Shown one piece after another: positions 1 through 9,070 of a stretch of 64,000 nt of DNA. A model generated the notes under the pieces. It saw only the letters and a program-made list of their open reading frames with translations. It was not told where the DNA came from and searched no databases. The stretch's first letter is position 1. Each line of letters begins with the position of its first letter. The stretch comes from Thioalkalivibrio sp. ALE14 (GTDB taxonomy: Bacteria > Pseudomonadota > Gammaproteobacteria > Ectothiorhodospirales > Ectothiorhodospiraceae): positions 62,001-126,000 of the forward strand of contig NZ_AQXY01000025.1 of NCBI RefSeq assembly GCF_000376845.1, read 5' to 3'. The position numbers and the translations under genes are program-made.

Positions 1-1
1 C

Positions 2-1750
2 ACGCAAGGCCTTCTGCTGGGCCCTCAGGCGCAGCATCTGGAGATACCGCAGCGCCGCGTGGTAGTCGCGGGCGTCGGTGCCGCGCATCACGTCCGCGGT
101 GACCGCCTGGTCCAGGCGGTCGTGGGTGCGCGTCGCCGGCAGTTCGGCGGCCAGCGCGATGATCCGCGCCCCGTCGACAAACGGGGTCAGCCCCTGCTTC
201 TTGATGTCGATGCCCTCGGCGCCGCTCTTGATCTCGCCGAACAGGCCGAGCGGCGGGCGGAACATCTGCTGGTTGGCCGCCATCTGGCGGCGGAAACGAC
301 TGTTGAACGCGGTCTGCTGCAACAGGCGGGTGCGCAGGGCCTCGACCGGGCCGGCCTCGCCGTCCACCGCGCGCAGGTCGAAGAAGATGGCGCTCTTGAG
401 CAGGTGCTCGGGCGTGCCCTGCTCGATCCAGCGGGTGAAGCGCTGATCCCACTCCGGACCGCTCAGGCAGCACTCCGGGTTGCCGGCCATGATGTTGCCG
501 GGGCACAGCATGAAGCCGCATTCGGCCAGGGCCTGGTTCACGGCCTTTGCGTAGGGCAGCAGGCGTTCGCGGATCGCGTCCGTGTCGCCGGCCTCGGCAT
601 CGAACAGGATGCCGTTGTCCTGGTCGGTCACCAGCGCCTGCTCTTCGCGGGCCTGCGAGCCGAACGCGAGCCAGGTGAAGTCGATGCCCTCGATGGCCGG
701 GTGTTCGCTGCGCAGCAGGGCCAGCACACGGCGCGTGGCGTGTTCGTTGAGGCGGGTGATCAGGCGCAGGACCTGATCGGCCTCCGCTCCCTGGCCGACC
801 ACGGCCTCGATCAGCTGCGGTACCTGGCGCAGGCGCTCGGCGATGGCTGCAACCGAGTCCGCGCGGCGGATCTCGCGCACCAGGCCATCCAGGGTCAGCG
901 GCTGGCTGGTCAGCAGATCACGCTCGCCCAGCACGCCGACCAGCCGCCCGTCGCGCACCACGCACAGGTGGGTCATGCCGTGCTCGGTCATGGCCTCGAT
1001 CCCCTCGAAGCCCGGGGCGCTTTCCGCCAGCGCGACCGGATCACGGGTCATTACGGCCTCGACCGGCGTGTCCAGGTCCACATCCGCCAGCGCCACGCGC
1101 GCGAGCAGGTCATGCAGGGTGAAGATCCCCACCGGCCGCTGGTCGCCGTCGATGGCCACGACGGAGCCCACGCGTTCGTCCCGCATGGAGGTCAGGACAT
1201 CGCGCAGGTGCGAGTCAGGCCGGCAGGTGACCGGCTCGCGGGCGATACGCAGGGCCAGCGGCGTGTTCAGCTGACCCGCGGATCCGCCGTCACGGGCGGA
1301 CAGGGTATCCAGGCCCTGTTGCAGGCGGTCCAGCAGATTGGCCAGTCGGCGGGTGCAGAAGTCGTTGAACACCTTCGAGCGCGCCCGCAGTCGGTCGAAG
1401 TCCTCCAGGCTCAGTTCGAGGCAGACGGTGTCCTCGGCCGCGCGATGCACGGTGTGTACGGCACGGCGGCCGAGCAGAGCGCCGATAGGGAAGCATTCGC
1501 CGGGGATCAGCTCCCAGGCCTTGCCGGAGAGCTGCTCGTCCTCGCTGGGCGTCTCGCCCCGGATGCGGCCCTGGCGAATGATGTGGAAGCGCTGCGCCGG
1601 CCCGCCCTCGGGATCGGTGATGCGTGCACCGCGGGCGTAGAACCGACTCTCCAGACGCGGCAGCAGGAACTCCAGCGCATCCGCCTCGAGCTGGTCGAAC
1701 GGCGCGTGGGCGCCGAGGAACTCCCGGGTGCTGTCGAGCGCGTCGGACAT
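2..1750 (-). CDS. DUF294 nucleotidyltransferase with cNMP-binding and CBS domains (3' end outside window)
   Basis: The gene starts at the ATG at 1748-1750 and runs off the left edge, so about 583 residues are visible and the last part is missing. The first ~120 residues look like a cyclic-nucleotide-binding fold, followed by a CBS pair. Around bases 600-680 the translation reads GSQAREEQALVTDQDNG, the characteristic motif of the DUF294 putative nucleotidyltransferase family. Proteins of this architecture are usually about 600-650 residues and are thought to sense nucleotides and transfer nucleotidyl groups in signalling. The substrate is unknown. The order cNMP-CBS-NTase is seen; the function is inferred from the family. 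Confidence 0.85.
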   Translation of the reverse strand, partial: MSDALDSTREFLGAHAPFDQLEADALEFLLPRLESRFYARGARITDPEGGPAQRFHIIRQGRIRGETPSEDEQLSGKAWELIPGECFPIGALLGRRAVHTVHRAAEDTVCLELSLEDFDRLRARSKVFNDFCTRRLANLLDRLQQGLDTLSARDGGSAGQLNTPLALRIAREPVTCRPDSHLRDVLTSMRDERVGSVVAIDGDQRPVGIFTLHDLLARVALADVDLDTPVEAVMTRDPVALAESAPGFEGIEAMTEHGMTHLCVVRDGRLVGVLGERDLLTSQPLTLDGLVREIRRADSVAAIAERLRQVPQLIEAVVGQGAEADQVLRLITRLNEHATRRVLALLRSEHPAIEGIDFTWLAFGSQAREEQALVTDQDNGILFDAEAGDTDAIRERLLPYAKAVNQALAECGFMLCPGNIMAGNPECCLSGPEWDQRFTRWIEQGTPEHLLKSAIFFDLRAVDGEAGPVEALRTRLLQQTAFNSRFRRQMAANQQMFRPPLGLFGEIKSGAEGIDIKKQGLTPFVDGARIIALAAELPATRTHDRLDQAVTADVMRGTDARDYHAALRYLQMLRLRAQQKALR

Positions 1751-1867
1751 GGCGGTGGCGGTGCCCCCAGAGTGATGGTGTTCACGATTTCGGGGGTTAA
1801 TGCAAATTGCGCGCCAAACACCTGTCCTACGCGAAACAGGGGGTTGCGGCCGTGGCGAGGGTTTGGG

Positions 1868-1884
1868 TGTTACGTTGCGTAACA
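1868..1884. promoter_or_regulatory. Palindrome TGTTACG-N3-CGTAACA
   Basis: This is a perfect 7-bp inverted repeat with a 3-base spacer, 118 bases upstream of the DUF294 gene start. Its size and symmetry suit a dimeric regulator. No regulator can be named. Confidence 0.35.
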
Positions 1885-1916
1885 AGCGTGTTTCTAGGCG
1901 TTACATCCCTCCACAG

Positions 1917-1937
1917 CCCCGCCTCGCCCAGGCGGGG
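1917..1937. terminator. GC-rich hairpin without a T-tract
   Basis: CCCCGCCT and AGGCGGGG form an 8-bp stem with a 5-base loop. It lies between the DUF1328 gene and the DUF294 gene, both on the minus strand. There is no clear U-run on either side, so it is only a possible terminator or processing site. Confidence 0.3.
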
Positions 1938-2017
1938 CCTGTATTACGCCAAGCGCCGGGGGACGTGGATTCAGCCGCGTGAGTGAGATTCAACCCGCGT
2001 TTGTGCGCAACACCTGC

Positions 2018-2182
2018 CTACAACGGGGGACGCCGACCCGTAACGAAAAAGACCACCGCCAGGATGAGCCCGACGACAAACAGGATCCATGCGATTTGCG
2101 TGGCTGCGCCAGCGACCCCGCTCAGACCGAGGGCGCCCGCGACGATCGCGACGATCAGAAATAACAATGCCCATCCCAGCAT
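2018..2182 (-). CDS. DUF1328 small membrane protein (54 aa)
   Basis: This 54-residue gene begins [19 protein letters not shown] and ends TGRRPPL. It has two hydrophobic segments (about residues 3-19 and 30-47) and the LGW start and GxxGxxG-like core of the DUF1328/YtjA family of small inner-membrane proteins. The spacing to the AAGGAGAG ribosome binding site just upstream supports the start. Such proteins are widespread and often stress-induced in gammaproteobacteria, but the molecular role is unknown. Confidence 0.85.
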   Translation of the reverse strand: MLGWALLFLIVAIVAGALGLSGVAGAATQIAWILFVVGLILAVVFFVTGRRPPL

Positions 2183-2467
2183 GGATTCTCTCCTTGCGAA
2201 TAGTTTGAAATCCCAAGTGTAGGCCAGATTTCGTCGGTCGGTTCCTCACTTTGCTTCCGTGTGTCGTGCTCGTTGTCGATTTTGAGTTCTGGTTCGCGGC
2301 TATACTGCCTGGGGCAGTACACACTGTTTGTGCTGCTCGAGGAAATGTGAATCCGTTCGGGTTTCGGCTGGGCGGTCCGTAGCGATGTATTTCGCTCGTG
2401 GCGGATTTTCTTCCGGCCCTGGTAGCGCGAAATTCGTCGATTCGAAAGAATTGCTGGAGGAGCTCAC

Positions 2468-2743
2468 ATGAATGGCACATCACGAAAGACTCGGAACGCC
2501 CTGAACCGTTTCGCGGGGTTTCCGTTGCACTCGGCGGCCTTGTTGCTCGCAGGCGCCGGACTTCTGGCGGGCTGCTCCGACCCGGGGCCGGCGGAGGAGG
2601 CGGCCGAGTCCACGGACGAGGCCGTAGAGGAGGTTGAGGAGGTTGAGGAGGATCTTCGGGGCTGGGTCGAGGACCTGCGCGAAGAACCGGGGGTTGCGGA
2701 CGAGATGTCGCCGGAAGAGGACCCGGAACGCAACATGGATTGA
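2468..2743 (+). CDS. Small acidic lipoprotein
   Basis: The 91-residue product has an N-terminal basic stretch, a hydrophobic core and the lipobox LLAGC, with the lipidated cysteine near residue 36. The mature part is very acidic, with an E/V/D-rich run (residues ~44-62), suggesting an exposed, possibly helical periplasmic tail. GGAGGAG lies immediately upstream. The long n-region before the hydrophobic core is slightly unusual. No family recognised. Confidence 0.7.
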   Translation: MNGTSRKTRNALNRFAGFPLHSAALLLAGAGLLAGCSDPGPAEEAAESTDEAVEEVEEVEEDLRGWVEDLREEPGVADEMSPEEDPERNMD

Positions 2744-3050
2744 GCCGTGGCGTTGGCGTATTCGGTCGGTGTGAACCGGAGCCGGGTTGTGGGTGATGTC
2801 GATCGAAGAATAAAAGACTGGTGGGTCGGTCGCCATGAGCGGATGGTGTACTGGCTCATCAGTCTTTTTCTTTTTTTGCGTGTGCGCGGCGCCACGAATT
2901 GAGTTTCGAACTCGGGGTGCTTCGCGAATTTATTGGCAAGGATCACGCATCGGGCGTTTTATGGTCGCGGGAGTTTGATGAAAATCGTCGGCGTCTTTGG
3001 CTGGACCGGACAGTGATTGTTTCGACCACTATCTGCAAGGAGACGTAACG
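2744..3050. other. Intergenic region with one candidate terminator
   Basis: No coding region is convincing here. AAAAGACTG (2813-2821) pairs with CAGTCTTTT (2860-2868), followed by a run of T; an inner ATGAGC/GCTCAT pair extends the fold. This could end transcription of the upstream lipoprotein gene. The last ~40 bases carry the AAGGAG ribosome binding site of the beta-barrel gene. Confidence 0.5.
2813..2876 (+). terminator. Candidate terminator after the lipoprotein gene
   Basis: A 9-bp outer stem and a 6-bp inner stem are followed by TTTTTCTTTTTTT. The loop is longer than ideal, so this is a moderate call. Confidence 0.45.
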
Positions 3051-3929
3051 ATGAAGAAGATCTTGATGGCAACCGCGGTGATCGCCGCGGCCGGAATGCT
3101 GATGCCCCAGACGGTGCTGGCGGATTCTCGGGATCGCGGGGAAGGGGTGTACATGGGGCTGGGCACGGGCTTCAGTTCCCTGAAGAACGACCGGGACGAG
3201 GTCGCGGACTTTATCGGTTCCGGGGCCTCGGATTACCGACTGGATGACGACGACAATGTCTGGCGCGGGTTTGTCGGGTACAACTTCAACCCGTATGTAG
3301 GGGTCGAGGGGTTCTACTCGGATCTCGGAAAGGTGAAGCTGCGCGGAGACGAGTCCGGTGCGCATACCGACATCAAGTCTCGAGCCTATGGCGCGAGCGT
3401 CCTCGGCAAACTGCCGATCGGGCAGCATTTCGAGTTTTTTGCCGAGGGAAACACTGGGTAATGTACACGCTCGCGTTGGTACCCCAGGTTTTCCGAGACA
3501 AGGCGCGGCGCGCAGCGGGTAGTGGTTCTACCCGCAAGCGGCGCAACGCAGAATCGGGGGACCTGGGGTACCAACCCCGAGGGGGCTCGGCCGCTTTTGC
3601 GCGCGCACGGCGTTGCGGCTCCCTTGTGCAGAATGACTGCACGGCGGTCACCGCGCCTTGTTCGCACGCAAAAGCGACTCGAGCGCGAGCGTGTACATTA
3701 TCCAGTGTTTCCCTTGGCGGGCCTCGCCAAGTGGGATGCCGACGTGCGCGGCAACCTGGGCGACGAGAGCGTGGTCCTGCGCGACAACGATGGCGTGGAT
3801 CCGGTCTACGGACTCGGTGCGCAGGTGAATCTGGACAGCTTCCTGATTCGCGCCGAGTACGAACGCTATGACTTCGACAACGACTACAAGCTCGACGCCT
3901 TCACGGCCTCGGTGGGCTGGCGCTTCTAG
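3051..3929 (+). pseudogene. Outer-membrane beta-barrel protein, disrupted by a MITE-like insertion
   Basis: The 5' part (3051-3461) encodes a signal peptide (MKKILMATAVIAAAGMLMPQ, cleavage after VLA) and the start of an OmpA-type small beta-barrel with GVEGFYSDLG strands. It stops at TAA 3459-3461, inside a repeat element. The 3' part resumes after the element as LAGLAKWDADV and ends with LDAFTASVGWRF, a typical C-terminal outer-membrane strand with terminal F. Both parts are in the same frame. If the element (3447-3713, a multiple of three) were removed, a protein of about 200 residues would be restored. A product of this allele would be truncated to 136 residues and probably could not form a barrel. 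Confidence 0.8.
3445..3714. mobile_element. MITE-like element, copy 1
   Basis: The 270-bp element is bounded by near-perfect 31-bp terminal inverted repeats that begin AGGGAAACACTG and continue through TAATGTACACGCTCGCG, with a single mismatch between ends. Inside lie a second inverted pair (TTGGTACCCCAGG near 3476 against CCTGGGGTACCAA near 3561) and a small hairpin GCGGGTAG/CTACCCGC. It encodes no transposase. A related copy lies at 46897-47210. It interrupts an outer-membrane protein gene, which shows that it inserted there. No clean target-site duplication is visible. Confidence 0.8.
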
Positions 3930-3979
3930 CCCCGAGTATGAATGCGGGCATGGACCGTCCGCGAAAGCAGGTTCGGAAG

Positions 3980-4010
3980 CCGCCCCGGCTCAACGAGTCG
4001 GGGCGGTTTT
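3980..4010 (+). terminator. Rho-independent terminator after the beta-barrel gene
   Basis: CCGCCCCGGCT pairs with AGTCGGGGCGG (one G-T wobble) around a five-base loop, followed by TTTTCTGTTT. It lies between the disrupted beta-barrel gene and the convergent glutathione reductase gene. Confidence 0.85.
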
Positions 4011-4038
4011 CTGTTTACTGCGGCGGGCAGGGGAGCCC

Positions 4039-5433
4039 TCAGGCGGCCTGGGCCAAGCCCTCCTGGCGGCCCGGGCGACCTTCCTTGAGGGTGACCAGCT
4101 CCTCGGCGCTGGTCGGGTGCAGCGGAATGGTCAGGTCCAGGTCGCGCTTGGTCGCGCCCATGCGGACCGCCACGGCAAAGCCCTGCAGCATCTCGTCGAC
4201 GTTCGCGCCGATCATGTGGATGCCGACGACCTTTTCGTCGTCCCCGGCGCAGACCAGCTTCATCGCCACCGGCGGCACCTCGCCCTCGGCGAAGGCGCGG
4301 TTCAGGCCACCGAACTGGGTCTCGTAGATGCGCACCGTGTCCCCGTACTTCTCCACCGCCTGCGGCTCGGTCAGGCCGACCATGCCGGCGGTCGGGTGGG
4401 TAAAGGTGACCGTGGGGATCTGGTCGTAGTCCACCGGGACGGGATTTGTCTCCGGGGCATACCAGTGGGCGGCCAGGCGGCGACCGGCGGCGATGGCCAC
4501 CGGGGTCAGCGGGCCCTTGCCGATGATATCGCCCAGGGCGTAGATGCCCTCCACATTGGTCGCCTGCCATTCGTCTACCGGGATGGTGCCGCCACGGGCG
4601 ATCTCGACACCGGCCTCTTCCAGGCCCATGTCGCTGGTGGCCGGCTTGCGGCCCACAGCCCACAACACCTTTTCATAGGGCCCCAGCTCCTTGCCGCCTT
4701 CCAGTTTGACGGTGACCGCGCCGGGCTTGCCGCCCAGGCCCGCGACCTTCACGCCCAGGTGGCGGTCGATGCCCTGGTACTCCATGTGCTGATCCAGCGC
4801 CTGCGAGATCATCGGGTCGAACATCTCCAGCACGCGGTCCTCCATCGCGACCACGTCGGTCTTCACGCCCATGGAGCGCAGCATGCCGGCCATCTCCAGG
4901 CCGATGTAGCCGGCGCCGATCACGGCGATGGATTCCGGCAGCTCGGTCCATTCGAAGAAGTCGTCGGAGGTCGCGCCCAGCTCGGCGCCCTCCAGCGGCG
5001 GCACGATGGGGGCGCCGCCCATCGCCAGCACGATGCGCTCGGCGGTGTACTCGGTGCCGCTGTCACTGACTACCTTGTTCTTCTCGGCCAGGCGGGCACG
5101 TTCCGGGATGTGGGTCACGCCCAGCTTCTCCAGGTACCCGGACCAGAACTGGTTGAGGTCCTTCAGCATCGCCTGGCGCTTGTGCGCCAGGTCGGCGTAG
5201 CGGATGCCCTGGATCTCGACATCCACGCCGAACTCGCCGGCCTCGCGGGCATGCGACATATGCTCGGCGGCGTACCAGGTCAGCTTCTTGGGTACGCAGC
5301 CCTCGTTCACGCAGGTGCCGCCCAGCGGCTTGGGGTCGAACACGGCGACGCGGGCGCCGTGCGGGGCGGTGCGTTCCGCCACGGCCAGGCCGCCGCTGCC
5401 GCCGCCGATCACGATGATGTCGTAGTGTTCCAT
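4039..5433 (-). CDS. gor: Glutathione reductase
   Basis: This 464-residue flavoprotein disulfide reductase starts with the FAD-binding VIGGGSGGLA motif (residues 8-17) and has the redox-active GGTCVNEGCVPKK motif (C41 and C46). The NAD(P)H-binding GAGYIGLEMAG follows in the middle. Near the C-terminus HPTSAEE (H439) supplies the catalytic base of the dimer partner. It reduces oxidised glutathione in the cytoplasm. Upstream on the same strand is the peroxiredoxin-glutaredoxin fusion, whose glutaredoxin half uses glutathione, so the two likely form one peroxide-defence pathway. Confidence 0.92.
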   Translation of the reverse strand: MEHYDIIVIGGGSGGLAVAERTAPHGARVAVFDPKPLGGTCVNEGCVPKKLTWYAAEHMSHAREAGEFGVDVEIQGIRYADLAHKRQAMLKDLNQFWSGYLEKLGVTHIPERARLAEKNKVVSDSGTEYTAERIVLAMGGAPIVPPLEGAELGATSDDFFEWTELPESIAVIGAGYIGLEMAGMLRSMGVKTDVVAMEDRVLEMFDPMISQALDQHMEYQGIDRHLGVKVAGLGGKPGAVTVKLEGGKELGPYEKVLWAVGRKPATSDMGLEEAGVEIARGGTIPVDEWQATNVEGIYALGDIIGKGPLTPVAIAAGRRLAAHWYAPETNPVPVDYDQIPTVTFTHPTAGMVGLTEPQAVEKYGDTVRIYETQFGGLNRAFAEGEVPPVAMKLVCAGDDEKVVGIHMIGANVDEMLQGFAVAVRMGATKRDLDLTIPLHPTSAEELVTLKEGRPGRQEGLAQAA

Positions 5434-5501
5434 GTCGATTCCTCGAAGGGTTCGGTGAAAGTGTTACATAGCGACTGCGTTCCGCGCTGTCGCCAGGGTC
5501 T

Positions 5502-5552
5502 GCCATTCGTGTCCGGACGTCCGGACACGGGCGGGGTCCGGACACGAATGGC
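5502..5552. promoter_or_regulatory. Overlapping palindromes with three GTCCGGACACG-type half-sites
   Basis: CGTGTCCGGAC (5508-5518) is followed directly by its exact reverse complement (5519-5529), and a third half-site lies at 5536-5546. The outer arms GCCATTCGTG and CACGAATGGC also pair. The array lies in the 178-bp gap between the peroxiredoxin fusion and gor, so it may be a gor operator or a strong hairpin in the message between them. Confidence 0.45.
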
Positions 5553-5574
5553 CACCCGGTCGGGATGACCACCG

Positions 5575-5599
5575 GGGACGGGTCGCGAGGACCCGTCCC
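5575..5599. terminator. Hairpin after the peroxiredoxin gene
   Basis: GGGACGGGTC and GACCCGTCCC form a perfect 10-bp stem with a 5-base loop, 12 bases past the stop codon of the upstream minus-strand gene. No U-run follows on the minus strand, so it may act as a pause or stability element. Confidence 0.35.
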
Positions 5600-5611
5600 G
5601 GCAGGCAGGGT

Positions 5612-6361
5612 TTACGCCGCCTTTTTCTCGCGGGAGATCCACTCCTGCAGATCTTCCGAGCCGCCGATGCGGTGGCCGCCCACGAACACCTGAGGGACGG
5701 TCATCGCGCCGGTGGCGGCGCGCAGGCTGCGCAGGCTGGCGTCGCGGCCCAGGATGATCTCTTCGTAATCCAGGCCGGCGCTCTCCAGCATCTCCTTGGC
5801 GCTGGCGCAGTACGGGCAGCCCGGCTTGGTGAAGACGACCACGTCTTCGGGGCAGGCCGCATCCGGGGCGACGTGGGCGAGCATGGTGTCGGCGTCGGAG
5901 ACCACGAAGGGGTCGCCCGGCTCGTCCGGCTCGATGAACTGCTTCTCGATCACGCCGTCGCGCACCAGCATGGAGTAGCGCCAGGAGCGGTGGCCGAAGC
6001 CGAGGTCGCTCTTGTCGACCAGCATGCCCATCTGCTCGGTGAACTCGCCGTTGCCGTCGGCGATGAAGGTCACGCGGTCGGCCTGCTGGTCAGCCTGCCA
6101 GGCCTCCATCACGAAGCCGTCGTTGACCGAGATGCAGACGATCTCGTCGATGCCGTGTTTCTTGAACACCGGCGCCAGCTCGTTGTAACGCGGCACGTGG
6201 GCGGAGGAGCAGGTCGGGGTGAACGCGCCCGGCAGGGCGAAGACGATCACGTTGCGACCCTTGAACAGGTCTTCCGAGCGCACGTCGTTCCAGTCGTTGT
6301 CCTTGCGGCAGCGGAAGGTGACTTCCGGTACGCGCTGACCTTCGCGATTTTCGAGTTCCAT
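5612..6361 (-). CDS. Peroxiredoxin-glutaredoxin fusion (hybrid Prx5)
   Basis: The 249-residue protein has an N-terminal Prx5-type domain (peroxidatic cysteine in [10 protein letters not shown]51) and a C-terminal glutaredoxin domain with the CPYC motif (C182, C185) and a TVPQVFVGG glutathione-binding loop. This hybrid family reduces peroxides using glutathione directly. The start at 6361 was chosen because it follows GAAGGAG at good spacing; an upstream in-frame ATG would add 28 unlikely residues. Glutathione reductase is encoded next downstream. A weak OxyR-like sequence lies upstream. Confidence 0.93.
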   Translation of the reverse strand: MELENREGQRVPEVTFRCRKDNDWNDVRSEDLFKGRNVIVFALPGAFTPTCSSAHVPRYNELAPVFKKHGIDEIVCISVNDGFVMEAWQADQQADRVTFIADGNGEFTEQMGMLVDKSDLGFGHRSWRYSMLVRDGVIEKQFIEPDEPGDPFVVSDADTMLAHVAPDAACPEDVVVFTKPGCPYCASAKEMLESAGLDYEEIILGRDASLRSLRAATGAMTVPQVFVGGHRIGGSEDLQEWISREKKAA

Positions 6362-6494
6362 GAGTTGTACTCCTTCAGTTGAGTGTTGATTGCCAGAGAG
6401 AAGATTTTGATTTCGGCCGGGCCGATGCCCGACTACGGGACTCAAGATAAGGCCTGGCTAATGATTGATCCAGTGTTTCTTTTCTATTTGATCG

Positions 6495-6509
6495 TTAGTT
6501 TTAGGCTAT
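6495..6509. promoter_or_regulatory. Possible OxyR half-site upstream of the peroxiredoxin fusion
   Basis: TTAGTTTTAGGCTAT resembles the 15-base OxyR half-site ATAG-N-T-N3-A-N-CTAT with two mismatches. It lies about 135 bases before the start codon. A separate 8-bp inverted repeat, ATCGGTGT/ACACCGAT, follows at 6508-6539. OxyR control of hybrid Prx5 genes is known in some gammaproteobacteria; here it is only suggested by this match. Confidence 0.3.
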
Positions 6510-6630
6510 CGGTGTGCCGGTCGCGGTGGTTACACCGATTCCATAGCATGGCCCCAAGGTTGACGCGTTCGCCGGAAATGCGGAAGCTTGCCGCCCCGAT
6601 TCGGAAACGCCGAATCGCGGACCGCGTTAT

Positions 6631-6746
<116 letters not shown>

Positions 6747-6821
6747 TATTTCCCTGCGGCCCGGATCCCTGCGGTGATGCCCGCACCCGGGCGCGCGCAT
6801 GACTCGATCGACGGGGGAGGC

Positions 6822-8654
6822 ATGAGTCACCAGGTTCTGGCCCGCAAGTGGCGTCCCTCGCGCTTCGAGGACCTGGTCGGGCAGCCGCATGTGGTGCGCG
6901 CCCTGGCCAATGCCCTCAGCGGCGATCGGCTGCATCATGCCTACCTGTTTGCCGGGACCCGCGGGGTGGGCAAGACCACCATCGCCCGCATCCTCGCGCG
7001 CTGCCTGAATTGCGAGACCGGCGTGACCGCCACGCCCTGCGGCGAGTGCCGCTCCTGCGTCGAGATTGCCGAGGGTCGCCATCTGGACCTGATCGAGGTG
7101 GATGCCGCGTCGCGCACCCGGGTGGACGACACCCGCGAGCTGCTGGACAACGTCTCCTATGCGCCGACCACCGGGCGTTTCAAGGTGTACCTGATCGACG
7201 AGGTACACATGCTCTCCGAGAAGAGCTTCAACGCCCTGTTGAAGACGCTGGAAGAGCCGCCGGACCATGTGAAGTTCCTGCTGGCGACGACCGATCCGCA
7301 GAAGCTTCCGGTCACCGTGCTGTCGCGCTGCCTGCAGTTCAATCTGAAGCCGATGCCGCCGGCGATGATCGCCGAGCACCTGACGCGCATCCTCGCCGCC
7401 GAGGGCGTGGAGGCGGAGCCGGGCGCGCTGCTGCGCCTGGGCGAGGCGGCCGAGGGCTCGATGCGCGATGCCCTGAGCCTGACCGACCAGGCGATTGCCT
7501 ATGGCGGTGAACGCCTGAGCGAATCCGATGCCTGCGACATGCTGGGGCTGTTGCCGCGCACGCGTCTGGCCGGGTTGCTGGATGCGGTGTTTGCCGGGGA
7601 TGGCCCGGGCCTGCTGGCGGGGCTGACGGAGCTGGAGGCACTGGGACCTGACTGGTCGCGCCTGCTCGACGAGCTGGCGGCACTGGTGCATCAGGTGGCG
7701 GTGCAGCAAGTGGCGGGAAGCGCACCGGAAAGCGGGGAGGAGGCCCTGGTCTGGGCCCACGAGGCCGCTGGCCGGGTTGATCCGGAAACCATTCAGCTGG
7801 CCTATCAGATCCTGGTGCACGGGGTACGCGATCTGCCCTATGCACCGGATGCGCGCATGGGTGTGGAGATGACCCTGCTGCGTCTGCTGGCGTTTCGTCC
7901 GGAGCCTGCCCCGGGGCGTGCGGGTGGAGCCAGCGGTGGCGATGCCTCGGGGCGTCCGGCTGCGGCTGGTGGCGCCGCGCCATCCGAACCCCCCGCATCC
8001 CGGGCGCCCTCTGCGGCCTCGCCTGCAGGGCGTCCAGAACCGGCCACGGCGGACACCGCTGCCGCAGAGCCAGAGCCGCCGCACCCCCTGGAGCAAGTGC
8101 GCGAGCCGGCTGCTCCGCCTCAGGCACCCGACCCCAATCCGGACGCCGGGCCGTCAGCGCAACACGAAGCGAGTGCGCCGCCTGCGCCGGCGGCGGACGC
8201 CGCCGTGCCGGAACCGGCCGCACTGAGCGTGGCGGCGGACGGCCTGTTCGACTGGCACCGCTTTGCCGAAGGCCTGCCCATGGGGACGGTGCGCGAACTC
8301 GCGCTGCACGCCGAGTTGCGCAAGCATGACGACGAGCGCGTGGTCATTGCGGTGGCCCCGGGCGCGCTGTGCACCGATCGCGCGAAGGCGCGCTTGAAGG
8401 ATGCGCTGGAGAAGGCGCTGGGCCACGCCCTGCGCCTGGAGATCGTCAATCAGTCCGAACCATCCGAGGCGACGCCCGCGGCGCGGCTTGCGGCCGAATC
8501 GGCGGAACGTCAGGCTAGCGCCGAGACGACCATGCGCGAGGATCCCGTGGTGCAGGCCCTGGGCCAGGAATTCGGCGCCGAACTGGGCGCCGTGCGGATT
8601 CGTGAAACAAACAACGACGCTCCCGCGGGCGACGCACCGTCGTCTCCGCGCTAG
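6822..8654 (+). CDS. dnaX: DNA polymerase III subunit tau/gamma
   Basis: The 610-residue clamp-loader ATPase has a Walker A GTRGVGKT (residues 45-52) and the four zinc-binding cysteines C64, C73, C76 and C79 in the spacing known for the family. Walker B and sensor regions follow (LIDEVHML, LLATTDPQKLP). A long Ala/Pro-rich linker (~370-490) leads to a C-terminal domain that binds the polymerase and helicase. The start at 6822 follows GGGGGAGG. I saw no obvious A-rich slippery site for making a shorter gamma form. Confidence 0.95.
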   Translation: MSHQVLARKWRPSRFEDLVGQPHVVRALANALSGDRLHHAYLFAGTRGVGKTTIARILARCLNCETGVTATPCGECRSCVEIAEGRHLDLIEVDAASRTRVDDTRELLDNVSYAPTTGRFKVYLIDEVHMLSEKSFNALLKTLEEPPDHVKFLLATTDPQKLPVTVLSRCLQFNLKPMPPAMIAEHLTRILAAEGVEAEPGALLRLGEAAEGSMRDALSLTDQAIAYGGERLSESDACDMLGLLPRTRLAGLLDAVFAGDGPGLLAGLTELEALGPDWSRLLDELAALVHQVAVQQVAGSAPESGEEALVWAHEAAGRVDPETIQLAYQILVHGVRDLPYAPDARMGVEMTLLRLLAFRPEPAPGRAGGASGGDASGRPAAAGGAAPSEPPASRAPSAASPAGRPEPATADTAAAEPEPPHPLEQVREPAAPPQAPDPNPDAGPSAQHEASAPPAPAADAAVPEPAALSVAADGLFDWHRFAEGLPMGTVRELALHAELRKHDDERVVIAVAPGALCTDRAKARLKDALEKALGHALRLEIVNQSEPSEATPAARLAAESAERQASAETTMREDPVVQALGQEFGAELGAVRIRETNNDAPAGDAPSSPR

Positions 8655-8721
8655 TGATTAATGTTTCCCTAATGAATTGCACATGCAGAACCGCCACGAT
8701 GCGGGTCAGGAGATCGAAGCG

Positions 8722-9048
8722 ATGATGAAAGGTGGCATGGGCGGCCTGATGAAGCAGGCCCAGAAGATGCAGGAAGACATGCAGAAGGTGCAGGCCGAGC
8801 TCGCCGAGATGGAGATCGAGGGCCAGGCCGGCGGCGGGCTGGTCAGCGTGGTGCTGACCGGGAAGTACGCGGCACGTCGGGTGAAGATCGATCCCAGCCT
8901 GTTCGAGGACGACCGCGACATGATCGAGGATCTGGTCGCCGCCGCGATCAACGACGCGGTGCAAAAGGTCGAGTCCACGACGCAGGAGCGCATGGGCAGC
9001 CTGACCGAAGGCATGGGCCTGCCGGCCGGCATGAAGCTGCCGTTCTGA
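8722..9048 (+). CDS. ybaB: YbaB/EbfC nucleoid-associated protein
   Basis: This 108-residue protein has the family pattern: a Met/Gly-rich start ([16 protein letters not shown]), a helical dimerisation region, then [18 protein letters not shown] and a Gly/Met-rich tail. YbaB proteins form tweezer-shaped dimers that bind DNA. The ATG at 8722 is preferred because AGGAG lies nine bases upstream; upstream in-frame starts lack a good site. It lies between dnaX and recR, the conserved recombination/replication operon order. Confidence 0.9.
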   Translation: MMKGGMGGLMKQAQKMQEDMQKVQAELAEMEIEGQAGGGLVSVVLTGKYAARRVKIDPSLFEDDRDMIEDLVAAAINDAVQKVESTTQERMGSLTEGMGLPAGMKLPF

Positions 9049-9070
9049 CGCGCCGGACCGGACGCGTCTG

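Noticed and set aside
59-1882. A plus-strand open frame of 607 codons over the DUF294 gene
   Set aside because: The minus strand encodes clear nucleotidyltransferase motifs; the plus frame has none.
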